Shown here in pieces: positions 40,237-49,370 of a stretch of DNA of 64,000 nucleotides; positions within the stretch are counted from its first letter, which is position 1, and each line of letters begins with the position of its first letter. The notes under the pieces are model-generated. The model was not told where the DNA came from and searched no databases. It saw only the letters and a program-made list of their open reading frames with translations. The DNA is from Taibaiella helva (lineage in GTDB: Bacteria; Bacteroidota; Bacteroidia; Chitinophagales; Chitinophagaceae), in assembly GCF_003545695.1 (NCBI RefSeq), contig NZ_QUZZ01000016.1, positions 1 to 64,000 of the forward strand. The letters are read 5' to 3'. Position numbers and translations under genes: made by a program.

Positions 40237-42297
40237 TTATTTAAAATCGCTTTCTTTCAGATTGCTGTTGGCTTTGGCCGAAGATACTTTAGTGCCGCCG
40301 CCGGTCAGGGTCTTTGATTCATAGGGGATCTTATATCCGTTGCCGTTCTTTACCTCACGATAGTCGGAAAGGGTCCGGATCTCGACTTTGGATTTAAGGC
40401 CTTCGTTGGTGCTCTCTACTTCTTTCACCAGCAGGCCTGTAGCTACATCATATGACTGGATGGTCTTCTTATGGCCGTCGTTCTCTACGCGCTCTACGCT
40501 ATAGGCTTCCTGGCCGTTCACTACCTCTTTACCCAGCAGCGTAAAGTTAACGCCGTGCTGTGAGGGGTGCAGCAGCAACTGCAGGTCGGCTTCAGGCTTG
40601 TATTCCTTGATGGCTTCGGCAGGCAGGGTTTGTTTCTGTCCGCCGCCTTCGGCATAGCCGGTCTCGCCATTGATCACCATCTTCTGCATCACTTGGCCGT
40701 CCACAGTAATCGTTTGCTTAATGTGGGAAGGGGAAAGGACAACCACGCTTTGGGTGTATTCCTGTCCGCCTTCAACCACATTGGATACGATAGAGAGGTC
40801 CTTCAGACCTTCAAGAGCTGCTTTACCGCCAATCGCATTGATGTATTTATCCAGCACCTGGTCGATGCTTACGCCGTCGATCACTTTGGATTCGGTCACG
40901 ATGGTCGGGTTACCGTAGTTGTCATAAAACTTCACCTCGCCGAATTTTTTCAGCTTGGGCAACTCGGTCTTGTTACCCACCACGATGATATTGGCGTTAG
41001 CAGGTTTCAGGTATTTCTGTGCGACAGCCTGTATGTCGGCGGTTGTGGTCGCGCTCAGGTTTTTGAGGTAATTTTTGTAATAATCTTTCGGCATCTTGTA
41101 CCGCTCGATGTTGATCGCATATTGGGCGATGGTTTGCGGGCTTTCGAGGCCGAGCGCGAATACGCCGCTGATGAAATTAACAGCGCCCTGCAGCTCCTCC
41201 TGTGTAAGCGGTGTGTTCCGCATGTTATCCATTTCCCTCATCATTTCGACAATGGAGCTGTCGGTTACTTCGTTGCGGCACTGTACATTCACGTCCACAT
41301 TACCCACGATATCGTCGGAAGAGATGGAGGAGTTAGAGCCGTAGGTCCAGGCGTGGGTTTCCCTCAGGTTACGATCGAGACGTTGGAAGCTGCCGCCCAG
41401 CACCTGGTTCATGATACGGGTCTTGATCACATCAGGTGTGCCGATCATCAGGTCGATGGGATAGGTAATGCTCACCGCGCTCTGCACCGCGCCGTCGCGG
41501 GGCACGAAGGCTACCTGAGTCTTGGCCGGAGCCGTTGCAGCAGGGTACTGGCTGCGGGGTACGTCGGCCTTTTCCCATTTACCGAAATATTTATTGGCCA
41601 TCTCTTTTGCTTTGGCCAGGTTGATATCGCCTACGATCGCCATATAAGCGACATTGGGACGGAAGTACTTTTTATAATAAGCATTGCAGTCGGCCAGGGT
41701 AATATTATTGACCGTAGCCTCTGTGGTCACCTGTCCATAAGGGTGGTTAACACCGTAATTCAGCACGCTGCTTACATTACTAAGCATGTCGTCCGGATCG
41801 GTCTTGCTGGCCTCCAGGCCGGATAGAGCCTGCTTTTTCAGCTTGTCCAGCTCTTCCTGCTTAAAATTGGCGTTCAGCAAAGCGTCGCTCATAAGCTCCA
41901 GCATCTGGTCCTGGTATTTGGTCAGCGAGCGGCCGAAAATGCTGCTGTTGCTGGCGCCGATATTGGCGGCGATGCGGTCGGTTTCTTCATCGAACTTGTC
42001 TTTGGAGCGGGTTTTGGTACCGGCGGTAATCAGCTCGCCTACCATACTGTGCATACCGCTCTTGCCGCCTTCCGGTTCCGGCCTGATATCAAGAACGATA
42101 GAATAGGTTACTGCAGGCAGCTTGTGGTTCTCCACCACAAAAACTTTAAGCCCGTTATCCAGGGTAAAGCTTTCGGCATCGCCCAGCTTGATCTCCGGTG
42201 CGGGCCCCGGCTTCGGACGAATGCTTCTGTCCAGCTTTTGCGCGTGTACAGCAGTAAACAGCGATAAAGCAGCTATAGAAAAGAGTATCTTTTTCAT
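40237..42297 (-). CDS. M16-family peptidase-like protein lacking the zinc motif
   Basis: From ATG 42297 (MKKILFSIAALSLFTAVHAQ, signal peptide) the 686-residue protein has two M16 lobes. Where active members have HxxEH, it reads MHSMVGELITAGTKT, with no His/Glu zinc ligands, so it should be the non-catalytic partner. The second lobe keeps the Arg/Tyr-type signature FQRLDRNLRETHAWTYGSNSS. The last ~190 residues (GGKAALEGLKDLSIVSNVVEGG onward) are a separate beta-rich domain resembling periplasmic lipoprotein-carrier-like folds. It follows the active M16 gene by 82 bp, as in known alpha/beta pairs. Its substrate is unknown. Confidence 0.88.
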   Translation of the reverse strand: MKKILFSIAALSLFTAVHAQKLDRSIRPKPGPAPEIKLGDAESFTLDNGLKVFVVENHKLPAVTYSIVLDIRPEPEGGKSGMHSMVGELITAGTKTRSKDKFDEETDRIAANIGASNSSIFGRSLTKYQDQMLELMSDALLNANFKQEELDKLKKQALSGLEASKTDPDDMLSNVSSVLNYGVNHPYGQVTTEATVNNITLADCNAYYKKYFRPNVAYMAIVGDINLAKAKEMANKYFGKWEKADVPRSQYPAATAPAKTQVAFVPRDGAVQSAVSITYPIDLMIGTPDVIKTRIMNQVLGGSFQRLDRNLRETHAWTYGSNSSISSDDIVGNVDVNVQCRNEVTDSSIVEMMREMDNMRNTPLTQEELQGAVNFISGVFALGLESPQTIAQYAINIERYKMPKDYYKNYLKNLSATTTADIQAVAQKYLKPANANIIVVGNKTELPKLKKFGEVKFYDNYGNPTIVTESKVIDGVSIDQVLDKYINAIGGKAALEGLKDLSIVSNVVEGGQEYTQSVVVLSPSHIKQTITVDGQVMQKMVINGETGYAEGGGQKQTLPAEAIKEYKPEADLQLLLHPSQHGVNFTLLGKEVVNGQEAYSVERVENDGHKKTIQSYDVATGLLVKEVESTNEGLKSKVEIRTLSDYREVKNGNGYKIPYESKTLTGGGTKVSSAKANSNLKESDFK

Positions 42298-42379
42298 TTT
42301 ATGGATCAATTTTTTGAAATAGGATGGATAAGACTGCTATCCACCGGAATTTTAGATAATTTCTTTGCGTTGTCCAGGC

Positions 42380-43699
42380 TTATTGCCCTTTGGGAACGTA
42401 GTACAGCACTACGCAATTGTCTTTGGTTAAATATTTGTCCGCTACTCTTTTCAGGTCTTCACGTGTAATTTTCTGATAACGGGCCAGCTCTGTATTGATG
42501 AGATTGGTATCGTGGAAATAAGTGTAATTGGTCGCCAGCGATTCTGCAATACCGGCAATGCGGCCATTTTGCGATACAAAGCTGTTTTCAGCCTGGTTCT
42601 GCAGCTTTTTGAATTCCTCTTCGCTGATGAGGTTATCCCTTACTTTTTCGATCTCGTTTTTCATGGCTTTTTCCAGCTCAGCGGCAGTAACGCCGCGGGC
42701 GGCAATACCCAGGGTGATCATCAGGCCCGGATCTTCCAGTGGAGTGTTAAAGGCGCCCACCTGCACGGCTTTCTGGTCTTTGTCCACCACCTGCTTCTGC
42801 AGGCGGGAGCTGGCGCCCTGCGACAGGAGCTGGTTTAGCAGCTCGAGCGCATACATATCATCTGTACCCATCTTGGGGGCATGATAGGCCAGCACTACCA
42901 TAGGCAGCTGTACATTGGCGTTGTATTTAACGCGCTTTTCCTTGGTCTGCGCAGGCTCTGCAACATTAGGCCGGGGCACTTCGCCGGTACCTCTTGGAAT
43001 ATCGCCGTAGTATTTATTGATCCACTCTTTGGCCTGCTCGGGCTTAAAGTCGCCTGCGAGCACCAGCACAGCGTTGTTGGGTACATAAAAGGTCTTATAG
43101 AAATCCATGAACTCGCTGGCCTTGGCCTGGTCGATGTATTGCTCTTTACCGATGGGCGTCCAGCGGTAGGGATGCTTGGTAAAGGCGTTTTCAAAGATCA
43201 GGGATTGCCACATGCCGTAGGGGCTGTTGTCGTAGCGCATCTTCTTCTCTTCTTTAACCACCTTACGTTGGGTCTCGATACCGGTGCTGTCGATCTTGGC
43301 ATGCAGCATACGCTCCGCTTCCATCCACAGGCCCAGCTCCAACTGGTTGGCCGGCAGCTCTTCAAAGTAATAGGTCCTGTCCTGGGAGGTATTGGCGTTC
43401 AGCACGCCACCATTGTTCTGCACCAGCTTCATATATTCTCCGCGCTGGATGTTGTCCGTACCTTCAAAAAGAAGGTGCTCGAAAAAGTGAGCAAACCCGG
43501 TACGGGAGGGGTCTTCGTTCTTAGAGCCGACGTGGTACATCACCGACACCGATACGATGGGCACTGCATGATCCTCATGCAGGATCACATGCAGCCCGTT
43601 GGGCAGATCGTACTCGGTGAATTTGATATTCCCCTCCTGTGCAGACACCGAGAAGGCGCCGCCAGCAAACAGAACAGCACTCAGGAAAAAACGTTTCAT
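42380..43699 (-). CDS. M16-family zinc peptidase (active-site intact)
   Basis: From ATG 43699 (MKRFFLSAVLFAGGAFSVSAQE, signal peptide) the 439-residue protein carries HFFEHLLFEGT, the inverted zinc motif HxxEH, with the downstream Glu of the third ligand in the ERMLHAKIDSTGIETQRKVVKEE segment. A second M16 lobe follows (YNANVQLPMVVLAYHAPKMGTDDMYALELLNQLLSQGASSRL). It is exported to the periplasm. It probably forms a heterodimer with the zinc-less protein encoded next, like bacterial M16B pairs. An upstream in-frame extension to 43933 lies beyond the promoter at 43727-43734 and is rejected. Confidence 0.93.
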   Translation of the reverse strand: MKRFFLSAVLFAGGAFSVSAQEGNIKFTEYDLPNGLHVILHEDHAVPIVSVSVMYHVGSKNEDPSRTGFAHFFEHLLFEGTDNIQRGEYMKLVQNNGGVLNANTSQDRTYYFEELPANQLELGLWMEAERMLHAKIDSTGIETQRKVVKEEKKMRYDNSPYGMWQSLIFENAFTKHPYRWTPIGKEQYIDQAKASEFMDFYKTFYVPNNAVLVLAGDFKPEQAKEWINKYYGDIPRGTGEVPRPNVAEPAQTKEKRVKYNANVQLPMVVLAYHAPKMGTDDMYALELLNQLLSQGASSRLQKQVVDKDQKAVQVGAFNTPLEDPGLMITLGIAARGVTAAELEKAMKNEIEKVRDNLISEEEFKKLQNQAENSFVSQNGRIAGIAESLATNYTYFHDTNLINTELARYQKITREDLKRVADKYLTKDNCVVLYYVPKGQ

Positions 43700-43726
43700 G
43701 AAATTTGATTTTGATTTTATTGTTCG

Positions 43727-43734
43727 CAAAGATA
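43727..43734 (-). promoter_or_regulatory. -7 element of the M16 peptidase pair
   Basis: Minus-strand TATCTTTG fits TAnnTTTG exactly, 27 bp before ATG 43699. It fixes the start downstream of the long open frame. Confidence 0.55.
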
Positions 43735-43914
43735 ACAGAATAAGCAAATTAACATTCACACCTTCCAGGGGAATTCTTTTACGGAATGTTTTTGATACAT
43801 TAACTAACAAACTGGTTGCAGGCGAAATGAAAAATGCTGTTTCCCATAACGGAAAACAGCATCGGAATAGTGTAAACGACCAGGCAGGGACAGGGCGCCG
43901 GAAGAAATTACCTG

Positions 43915-44100
43915 ATGGAAAGCAACGATACAAACGACTGGATCCTTTCAGGGCATCCGTATTTATTGCGGGAAGAAGCGCAGGACTGCATCATCAGACA
44001 TAACAAGGCACCCACCAAGGCCGCGCTCCAGAATTTGTTCATTTTTTTCATTTCCAGAATGATTTTATTTAAAATTGTTATTGGTACTTTGCTGCAATGA
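43915..44100 (+). CDS. unknown small protein
   Basis: The 61-residue frame reads MESNDTNDWILSGHPYLLRE, then EAQDCIIRHNKAPTKAALQN and a hydrophobic end LFIFFISRMILFKIVIGTLLQ. The first 45 codons have host-like, GC-rich third positions, which favours coding. No family is known to me. It lies between the divergent M16 and mpl promoters, ending 32 bp before the mpl -7 element; the hydrophobic tail may be AT-rich read-through rather than a real membrane helix. Confidence 0.35.
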   Translation: MESNDTNDWILSGHPYLLREEAQDCIIRHNKAPTKAALQNLFIFFISRMILFKIVIGTLLQ

Positions 44101-44132
44101 TAAATAAAAATCCCGTTTAGGTAAACGGTTAT

Positions 44133-44140
44133 TATTTTTG
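44133..44140 (+). promoter_or_regulatory. -7 element of mpl
   Basis: TATTTTTG fits TAnnTTTG exactly, 26 bp before the mpl ATG at 44167. Confidence 0.55.
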
Positions 44141-44166
44141 CACGAAATTAATACAAAATTTAATAA

Positions 44167-45513
44167 ATGCACATACATTTTATTGCTGTGGGCGGGGCTA
44201 TTATGCATCAGCTGGCTATAGCTCTTCACCTGAAAGGGTATACGGTTACCGGAAGCGACGATGAAATAACCGATCCTGCCCGCACCAATCTCCGCCACTA
44301 TGGCCTGCTGCCCCTGGCCTACGGCTGGTTTCCTGAGAAAATAACCGGTCAGCTCGATGCCGTTATTCTCGGCATGCACGCTAAAGAAGACAACCCCGAA
44401 TTGAAAAAAGCAAGGGAAGCTGGTATACCGGTTTACTCTTTCCCTGAATACATGTACGAAGCTTCCCGCGACAAAAAGCGTGTCGTTGTTGCCGGAAGCC
44501 ATGGCAAAACCACTACCACCTCGATGATCATGCATGTGCTGCGCGATCAGCAAATGGATTTCGACTACCTGGTGGGCGCCCGCGTCGAAGGTTTTGAGCA
44601 CTCCGTAAGAATATCCGAGGCGCCGGTGCTGATCCTGGAAGGCGATGAATATCCTGCCTCCGTGATCGAGAAGCGGCCCAAGATCCATTTTTACCATCCG
44701 CAGGTGTCGGTGCTTACCGGCATTGCCTGGGACCATGTCAATGTATTTCCCACGTTTGAGCAGTACAAAGAGCAGTTTGCGATCTACCTGAGGGAAATGG
44801 AAACGGGCAGCGTCCTTATCTATAATGCAGAAGATAAGGAAGTCGTATACCTGGTGGAAAAGGAAGCGTCGCACCTGAAGCTGATGCCTTATGTAACGCC
44901 CAATTTCAAGGTAACGGACAACGCTGTCGTGCTCAACACTTCTGAGGGAAAAGTAAACCTGCAGATCTTTGGCAGCCATAACCTGCAGAATATGGAAGCT
45001 GCCCGCAAGGTGTGCAATATACTTGGCATAAGCGATGCTGGTTTTTACCGTTCCATAGCTGGCTTCAGCGGTGCTGCCCGCCGGTTGGAAAAGATAACCG
45101 AAAGGGAGGGCTTTATCGCTTACCGCGATTTTGCTCATGCGCCCTCCAAGCTAAAGGCCACGCTGAGCGCCGTAAGGGAACGTTTTCCCGGCCACGAACT
45201 CATCGCCTGCTTCGAGCTGCACACCTTCAGCAGCCTCAACAGCGCCTTCCTGAAAGAGTATGCCCATACTATGGACCCTGCCGATCATGGCGCGCTGTTC
45301 TTCAGCGCCCATGCCCTGGAACTGAAAGGGTTGCCCCCACTCGATCCCGTAGAAGTCAAGCAACATTTCGCCAACGACAAGCTGGCTGTGTTTGAGCAGA
45401 AGGACGCGCTGGAAGCCTGGATCAGGGAGGCTGCCGGCAAAAGCGACAGGCCGGTATGCCTGCTGCTGATGAGCTCCGGCACCTTTGACGGTATGGACCT
45501 CTCCTCGTTCTGA
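44167..45513 (+). CDS. mpl: UDP-N-acetylmuramate:L-alanyl-gamma-D-glutamyl-meso-diaminopimelate ligase
   Basis: Mpl re-attaches recycled murein tripeptide to UDP-MurNAc. The 448-residue Mur ligase opens MHIHFIAVGGAIMHQLAIALHLKGYTVTGSDDEI (MurC-like Rossmann domain), has the ATP-binding GSHGKTTTTSMIMHVL near residue 114, LILEGDEYPASVIEKRPK, and the C-terminal DFAHAPSKLKATLSAVRERF. The phrase GGAIMHQLAIAL at the N-terminus and the GDEY segment separate Mpl from MurC. A peptidoglycan-recycling partner, anmK, lies 16 kb away. accC follows after 42 bp. Confidence 0.92.
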   Translation: MHIHFIAVGGAIMHQLAIALHLKGYTVTGSDDEITDPARTNLRHYGLLPLAYGWFPEKITGQLDAVILGMHAKEDNPELKKAREAGIPVYSFPEYMYEASRDKKRVVVAGSHGKTTTTSMIMHVLRDQQMDFDYLVGARVEGFEHSVRISEAPVLILEGDEYPASVIEKRPKIHFYHPQVSVLTGIAWDHVNVFPTFEQYKEQFAIYLREMETGSVLIYNAEDKEVVYLVEKEASHLKLMPYVTPNFKVTDNAVVLNTSEGKVNLQIFGSHNLQNMEAARKVCNILGISDAGFYRSIAGFSGAARRLEKITEREGFIAYRDFAHAPSKLKATLSAVRERFPGHELIACFELHTFSSLNSAFLKEYAHTMDPADHGALFFSAHALELKGLPPLDPVEVKQHFANDKLAVFEQKDALEAWIREAAGKSDRPVCLLLMSSGTFDGMDLSSF

Positions 45514-45555
45514 GCCGCTGCTCTTTTATCCGAATCTGTATAATAACCGTAATAA

Positions 45556-47034
45556 ATGAACAAAATCTTAGTCGCCAACCGTGGCGAAATTGCTTTAAGA
45601 GTAATGCGCTCTGCAAAAGAAATGGGCATCAAAACGCTGGCTGTTTTTTCCGAAGCTGATCGCAACATGCCTTTTGTTACCTATGCCGATGAAGCGGTAT
45701 GCATAGGGCCTGCCCCTTCGGCCCAGTCTTACCTACGTGCCGACAAGATCATCGAAGTCGCTAAAGCCTATGGCGCCGATGCCATTCATCCCGGCTATGG
45801 CTTCCTGAGCGAGAATGCCGACTTCTCCCGGTCGGTAGCGGAAGCGGGGCTTACCTTTATCGGTCCCTCGGCCCATTCCATAGAGATCATGGGCAGCAAG
45901 ATCGCAGCCAAGCAGGCGGCACAGAAGTTTAACGTACCCATGGTGCCCGGCACCGACAAGCCGCTGCAGAGCTATGAAGAGGCCCGTGATGTCGCCGAAA
46001 GCGTGGGCTATCCCATCCTGATCAAAGCTTCGGCCGGCGGCGGCGGTAAAGGTATGCGCGTGGTGAACAGCGCCGACGAGCTGGAAGAGCAGATGCGTAT
46101 GGCCAAAAGCGAAGCGCTGAGCGTCTTCAGCAATGACGATGTCTTTATTGAAAAATACGTGGGCTCGCCCAAGCACATCGAGATACAGCTGATGGGCGAC
46201 CAGATGGGCAACTATGTTTACCTGTTCGAACGCGAATGCTCTATACAGCGACGCCACCAGAAACTGATCGAAGAAGCGCCTTCCTCCTGCCTTACGCCCG
46301 ATATCCGCAAAGCGATGGGCGAATGCGCCGTGGATGTAGCCCGTGCCTGTAAATACTATGGTGCAGGCACTGTTGAGTTCCTGGTGGATGAGCAGCTTAA
46401 TTTTTACTTCCTCGAAATGAACACCCGCCTGCAGGTAGAGCATTGTGTAACGGAAATGATCACCGGCATCGACCTGGTCAAAGAGCAGATCAGGGTGGCG
46501 CGTGGCGAAAAGCTGTCTTTTTCCCAGGAAGACCTTCATATCAACGGACACTCGATCGAGCTGCGTGTTTGCGCCGAAGATCCTATGGACAACTTCATGC
46601 CCGATACCGGCCGGCTCAACATCTACATCCGGCCGCAGGGACCAGGCGTGCGGGTGGACGACGGCTATGAGCAGGGTATGGACATTCCTATTTTCTACGA
46701 TCCGATGATCGCCAAGCTGGTGGTATGGGGGCGCGACCGCAATGAGGCTATAGACCGCCTGTGCCGTGCCGTTGATGAATACAGGATACAGGGCATCCAG
46801 ACCACGCTGGGCTTCGGTAAATGGGCGGTGCGCCAGCCCGCTTTTGTGGAGGGTAAATTCGATACGAATTTTATTGCCAAATATTTTAAGCCGGAGTACC
46901 TGGTGCATGAAACCGAAGACGAAGCCGCGGTGGCCGCCGCGCTGGCCGGCATCCTCTGGGACAAAGGGAAGAAGGAAATGCAGGCTGCGGTAAGCGGTGG
47001 CAATGTTTCCCGCTGGAAGATGCAGCGGAATTGA
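45556..47034 (+). CDS. accC: biotin carboxylase subunit of acetyl-CoA carboxylase
   Basis: The 492-residue protein opens MNKILVANRGEIALRVMRSAKEMGIKTLAVF, the biotin carboxylase N-terminus. The ATP-grasp Gly loop is KASAGGGGKGMRVV near 156, followed by FIEKYVGSPKHIEIQLMGD, FERECSIQRRHQKLIEEAPS and FLEMNTRLQVEHCVTEMITGIDLV, which includes the catalytic Glu and Arg. It carboxylates biotin on the carrier protein AccB, which is not adjacent here (in many bacteria it is). The last ~45 residues (EDEAAVAAALAGILWDKGKK) are a short extension common in Bacteroidota homologues as I recall them. Confidence 0.94.
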   Translation: MNKILVANRGEIALRVMRSAKEMGIKTLAVFSEADRNMPFVTYADEAVCIGPAPSAQSYLRADKIIEVAKAYGADAIHPGYGFLSENADFSRSVAEAGLTFIGPSAHSIEIMGSKIAAKQAAQKFNVPMVPGTDKPLQSYEEARDVAESVGYPILIKASAGGGGKGMRVVNSADELEEQMRMAKSEALSVFSNDDVFIEKYVGSPKHIEIQLMGDQMGNYVYLFERECSIQRRHQKLIEEAPSSCLTPDIRKAMGECAVDVARACKYYGAGTVEFLVDEQLNFYFLEMNTRLQVEHCVTEMITGIDLVKEQIRVARGEKLSFSQEDLHINGHSIELRVCAEDPMDNFMPDTGRLNIYIRPQGPGVRVDDGYEQGMDIPIFYDPMIAKLVVWGRDRNEAIDRLCRAVDEYRIQGIQTTLGFGKWAVRQPAFVEGKFDTNFIAKYFKPEYLVHETEDEAAVAAALAGILWDKGKKEMQAAVSGGNVSRWKMQRN

Positions 47035-47042
47035 TCTGATTC

Positions 47043-47075
47043 AAAAAGTGCGGACCGGTTCCGCACTTTTTTTGA
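47043..47075 (+). terminator. intrinsic terminator after accC
   Basis: Twelve-bp arms (47043-47054, 47060-47071; core AGTGCGGA/TCCGCACT) with a 5-nt loop and a T-run. Confidence 0.85.
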
Positions 47076-47256
47076 CCTTGCCTTGTGGATGGCACTGTCC
47101 GTCCGGTTTTCAGAGAAAGGCAGCCGGGGTTTTGCCCCTGTAGGCTTAACCTTTTTTAACGGAAATAAAATTTCTGTTTGCCATGCAAATATTTTAGCTT
47201 TATGCAGTGCGGAACCGTATTTGCAATACACAGTAATTTAATAAATTATTCCTTTT

Positions 47257-48132
47257 ATGAAAGCAGATGATGATTACAAAGAGCAGGATGGCGAAGGGGA
47301 AGAAGAACGGTTCAGCGATGATCCCGAAGAGCAGCTGAGGATCGAAAACGAATTGCTGCGCCTGCAGCTGCAGGCGGAGACCGGCGCCGATATTCACCAG
47401 CTGGAAGACGTGCCGCCGGAGGTGGAGCATGCTTTCCTCAACAATATCCTCGCCTTCGAACGGCAGCTGGACAGCGTCGCCGAGGTAAGCATTTACAAGA
47501 TACTGGGCGAGCCCAAAGACTTCAGGGACGCTGCTGCGCTGAACGATGAGCAGATCGAAAAAGAGCTTGAGCGGCTGGAGGTTTTTATGCGGGATAAAAA
47601 TATCGAAGTGGATTACGGTGCCGAATATCCTGCGCGGCTCAAGTACAAGTTCATCACCGAGGAGCTGTTCCAGCATGAGACCCAGCAATTCGATATCCCG
47701 GAAATGGTGAACCATTTTATTTATGAAGAATTTCATCCCAACCACCGGCTGACCATAGAGGGCATTGCCGAAGACTTCCTGGAAATGTGGCTCGACCGTC
47801 AGATCGATGAGCAAAGCTTTATTTTCAGTGATACCTTCCGTACGGACAACGACGGTGTGTATACCAAAGAGCAGTTCCTGGGCCATATCCGGAACATCTT
47901 TGCGGCTTACCTTTCTTTCGATAACGGCGGCTACCGGATCAGCAATATTGCTTTTGAAGAGGGGAACGGAGAGCCGGAAGGCCCCGGTTATGCGGAGGGA
48001 ATGATCACTTACAATGCTACTTTGGAAAGCAAAGAAACAGAGACGGTAGAAGCCCCTTTCAGGATCAGCATGGCCTGGATAAACGGCTACTGGGAGATCG
48101 TTAATGTTATCATGCCAGGCTTGTCGCTTTAA
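47257..48132 (+). CDS. conserved acidic protein of unknown function
   Basis: This 291-residue protein has a strongly acidic N-terminus (DDDYKEQDGEGEEERFSDDPEEQ), then a helical region (LLRLQLQAETGADIHQLEDVPPEVEHAFLNNILAFERQL) and a C-terminal half that reads like an NTF2/SnoaL-type cone: FSDTFRTDNDGVYTKEQFLGHI, then strand ending FRISMAWINGYWEIVNVIMPG. It has no signal peptide or membrane segment. It resembles uncharacterised proteins I associate with Bacteroidota; no function is claimed. It lies 22 bp before proC and is probably co-transcribed with it. Confidence 0.75.
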   Translation: MKADDDYKEQDGEGEEERFSDDPEEQLRIENELLRLQLQAETGADIHQLEDVPPEVEHAFLNNILAFERQLDSVAEVSIYKILGEPKDFRDAAALNDEQIEKELERLEVFMRDKNIEVDYGAEYPARLKYKFITEELFQHETQQFDIPEMVNHFIYEEFHPNHRLTIEGIAEDFLEMWLDRQIDEQSFIFSDTFRTDNDGVYTKEQFLGHIRNIFAAYLSFDNGGYRISNIAFEEGNGEPEGPGYAEGMITYNATLESKETETVEAPFRISMAWINGYWEIVNVIMPGLSL

Positions 48133-48153
48133 ATACCCCGATACTTTTTTATC

Positions 48154-48954
48154 ATGAACACAACACTTGCCATCATAGGCGGTGGCAATCTTGGTGTTGC
48201 CATAGCCGAAGGCCTTATCAGCAGCGGCTTTGCACAGCCGCAGGAGCTTATTGTTACCCGGCGGAATACCGCTGCCCTGGCCGGGCTGGCCGCACAAGGC
48301 GTTACAGTTACTGAAGACAACGCCGCTGCCGCCAGGCAGGCCGATTGGCTTATCCTGGCGGTAAAACCCTTCCAGGTAAAGGAAATACTGGCCTCTCTAC
48401 AACCCGTTCTCGATCCGGCACGGCACACCATCGTGAGCGTAATAACCGGCGTATGGCTCAGTGACCTGCGCGGCATGCTGGGCGAAGGGTTCAGCCTGTT
48501 CAGGGCCATGCCCAATACGGCGATCGCCATCAGGGAAAGCATGACCTGTATTTGTGCCGACGGTGTGACCGAGCCACAAACGGACTATGTCAATGCTTTG
48601 TTCAGGCGTCTTGGTAAAACGGTCTTCATCGATGAAAAGCTGATGGATGCCGCGACGGTGCTGGGCGCCTGCGGCACAGCTTATGCTATGCGCTACATCA
48701 GGGCCAATATCCAGGGCGGTATCGAGATAGGGTTCGATGCACAGACAGCCTCGCTTATTGCTGCGCAGACCGTGAAAGGCGCTGCGGAACTGCTATTGAC
48801 GCGACACACGCACCCCGAACAGGAAATCGACAAGGTTACCACGCCTAAAGGCTGCACCATTGCCGGCCTGAACGAAATGGAGCATCAGGGCTTCAGCTCC
48901 TCGCTGATCCGCGGCATTGTGACCAGCTACCGGAAGATACAAACCGATATGTAA
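48154..48954 (+). CDS. proC: pyrroline-5-carboxylate reductase
   Basis: ProC reduces P5C to proline with NAD(P)H. The 266-residue protein opens TLAIIGGGNLGVAIAEGLISSG (Rossmann GxGxxG-type GGGNLG), has LAVKPFQVKEIL, FRAMPNTAIAIRESMTCIC, and the C-terminal dimerisation helices with VTTPKGCTIAGLNEMEHQGFSSSLI, matching the conserved 'V.SPGGTT..(G/A)L..LE' ProC signature. Usual length. It is second in a two-gene unit with the acidic unknown protein. Confidence 0.93.
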   Translation: MNTTLAIIGGGNLGVAIAEGLISSGFAQPQELIVTRRNTAALAGLAAQGVTVTEDNAAAARQADWLILAVKPFQVKEILASLQPVLDPARHTIVSVITGVWLSDLRGMLGEGFSLFRAMPNTAIAIRESMTCICADGVTEPQTDYVNALFRRLGKTVFIDEKLMDAATVLGACGTAYAMRYIRANIQGGIEIGFDAQTASLIAAQTVKGAAELLLTRHTHPEQEIDKVTTPKGCTIAGLNEMEHQGFSSSLIRGIVTSYRKIQTDM

Positions 48955-49029
48955 TACAGGCATTATCCTGATAAAACCTGTATTTGAATATACAGGGAAG
49001 CTGGTATTCCCCGCGCTTTGAATGGAAGC

Positions 49030-49037
49030 TAACTTTG
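49030..49037 (+). promoter_or_regulatory. -7 element of the 49.1 kb precursor gene
   Basis: TAACTTTG fits TAnnTTTG exactly and lies 93 bp before ATG 49131, within the proC-precursor spacer. Confidence 0.45.
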
Positions 49038-49130
49038 GTATCGTCTGCAAGGGCAGACCATGCTGAACAACCTACCCATGGCATGATTAAGATTAGAGAC
49101 AGGGAAGGATCATCAGACTCAATTTTTTTT

Positions 49131-49310
49131 ATGAAAAAGAAAAGCATTTCACTGAAAGCAAAGCTTACCCTGAACAAAGTAACCCTTGCTCAACTGAATC
49201 AGCAACAGCAAACGGCAGTAGCAGGAGGAGGAACTCTTAGCCGTTGCGAAACCGTAAGAACCTGCGCACCGCAGCATACGGGATTTGCCAGCTGCGAAAA
49301 TATCTGCTGA
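49131..49310 (+). CDS. small RiPP-type precursor peptide with GG leader (class I lanthipeptide-like)
   Basis: From ATG 49131 the 59-residue peptide reads MKKKSISLKAKLTLNKVTLA, then QQQQTAVAGGG, then core TLSRCETVRTCAPQHTGFAS and CENIC. The leader shares the 'MKKK...KL.L.K.T...L' layout and Gly-rich cleavage site with the peptides at 37.7, 57.6 and 58.0 kb. The core has four Cys and several Ser/Thr. It has its own promoter-like element and terminator, so it is expressed as a single gene; no modification or export gene is adjacent. A longer in-frame start at 48984 is rejected because the leader motif begins at 49131. Confidence 0.7.
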   Translation: MKKKSISLKAKLTLNKVTLAQLNQQQQTAVAGGGTLSRCETVRTCAPQHTGFASCENIC

Positions 49311-49335
49311 TCCCTGTTTAACATTGATCGCATAA

Positions 49336-49370
49336 AAAAGGTAAAGCTCAACAAAGGCTTTACCTTTTGT
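49336..49370 (+). terminator. intrinsic terminator after the 49.1 kb precursor gene
   Basis: Twelve-bp arms AAAAGGTAAAGC (49336-49347) and GCTTTACCTTTT (49357-49368), 25 bp after the stop. Confidence 0.8.

Noticed and set aside
40567-41826. 419-codon plus-strand frame opposite the zinc-less M16 gene
   Set aside because: Shadow of a real gene; no domain, atypical residue use.
45733-46908. 391-codon minus-strand frame opposite accC
   Set aside because: accC is unmistakable; the opposite frame has no protein-like pattern.
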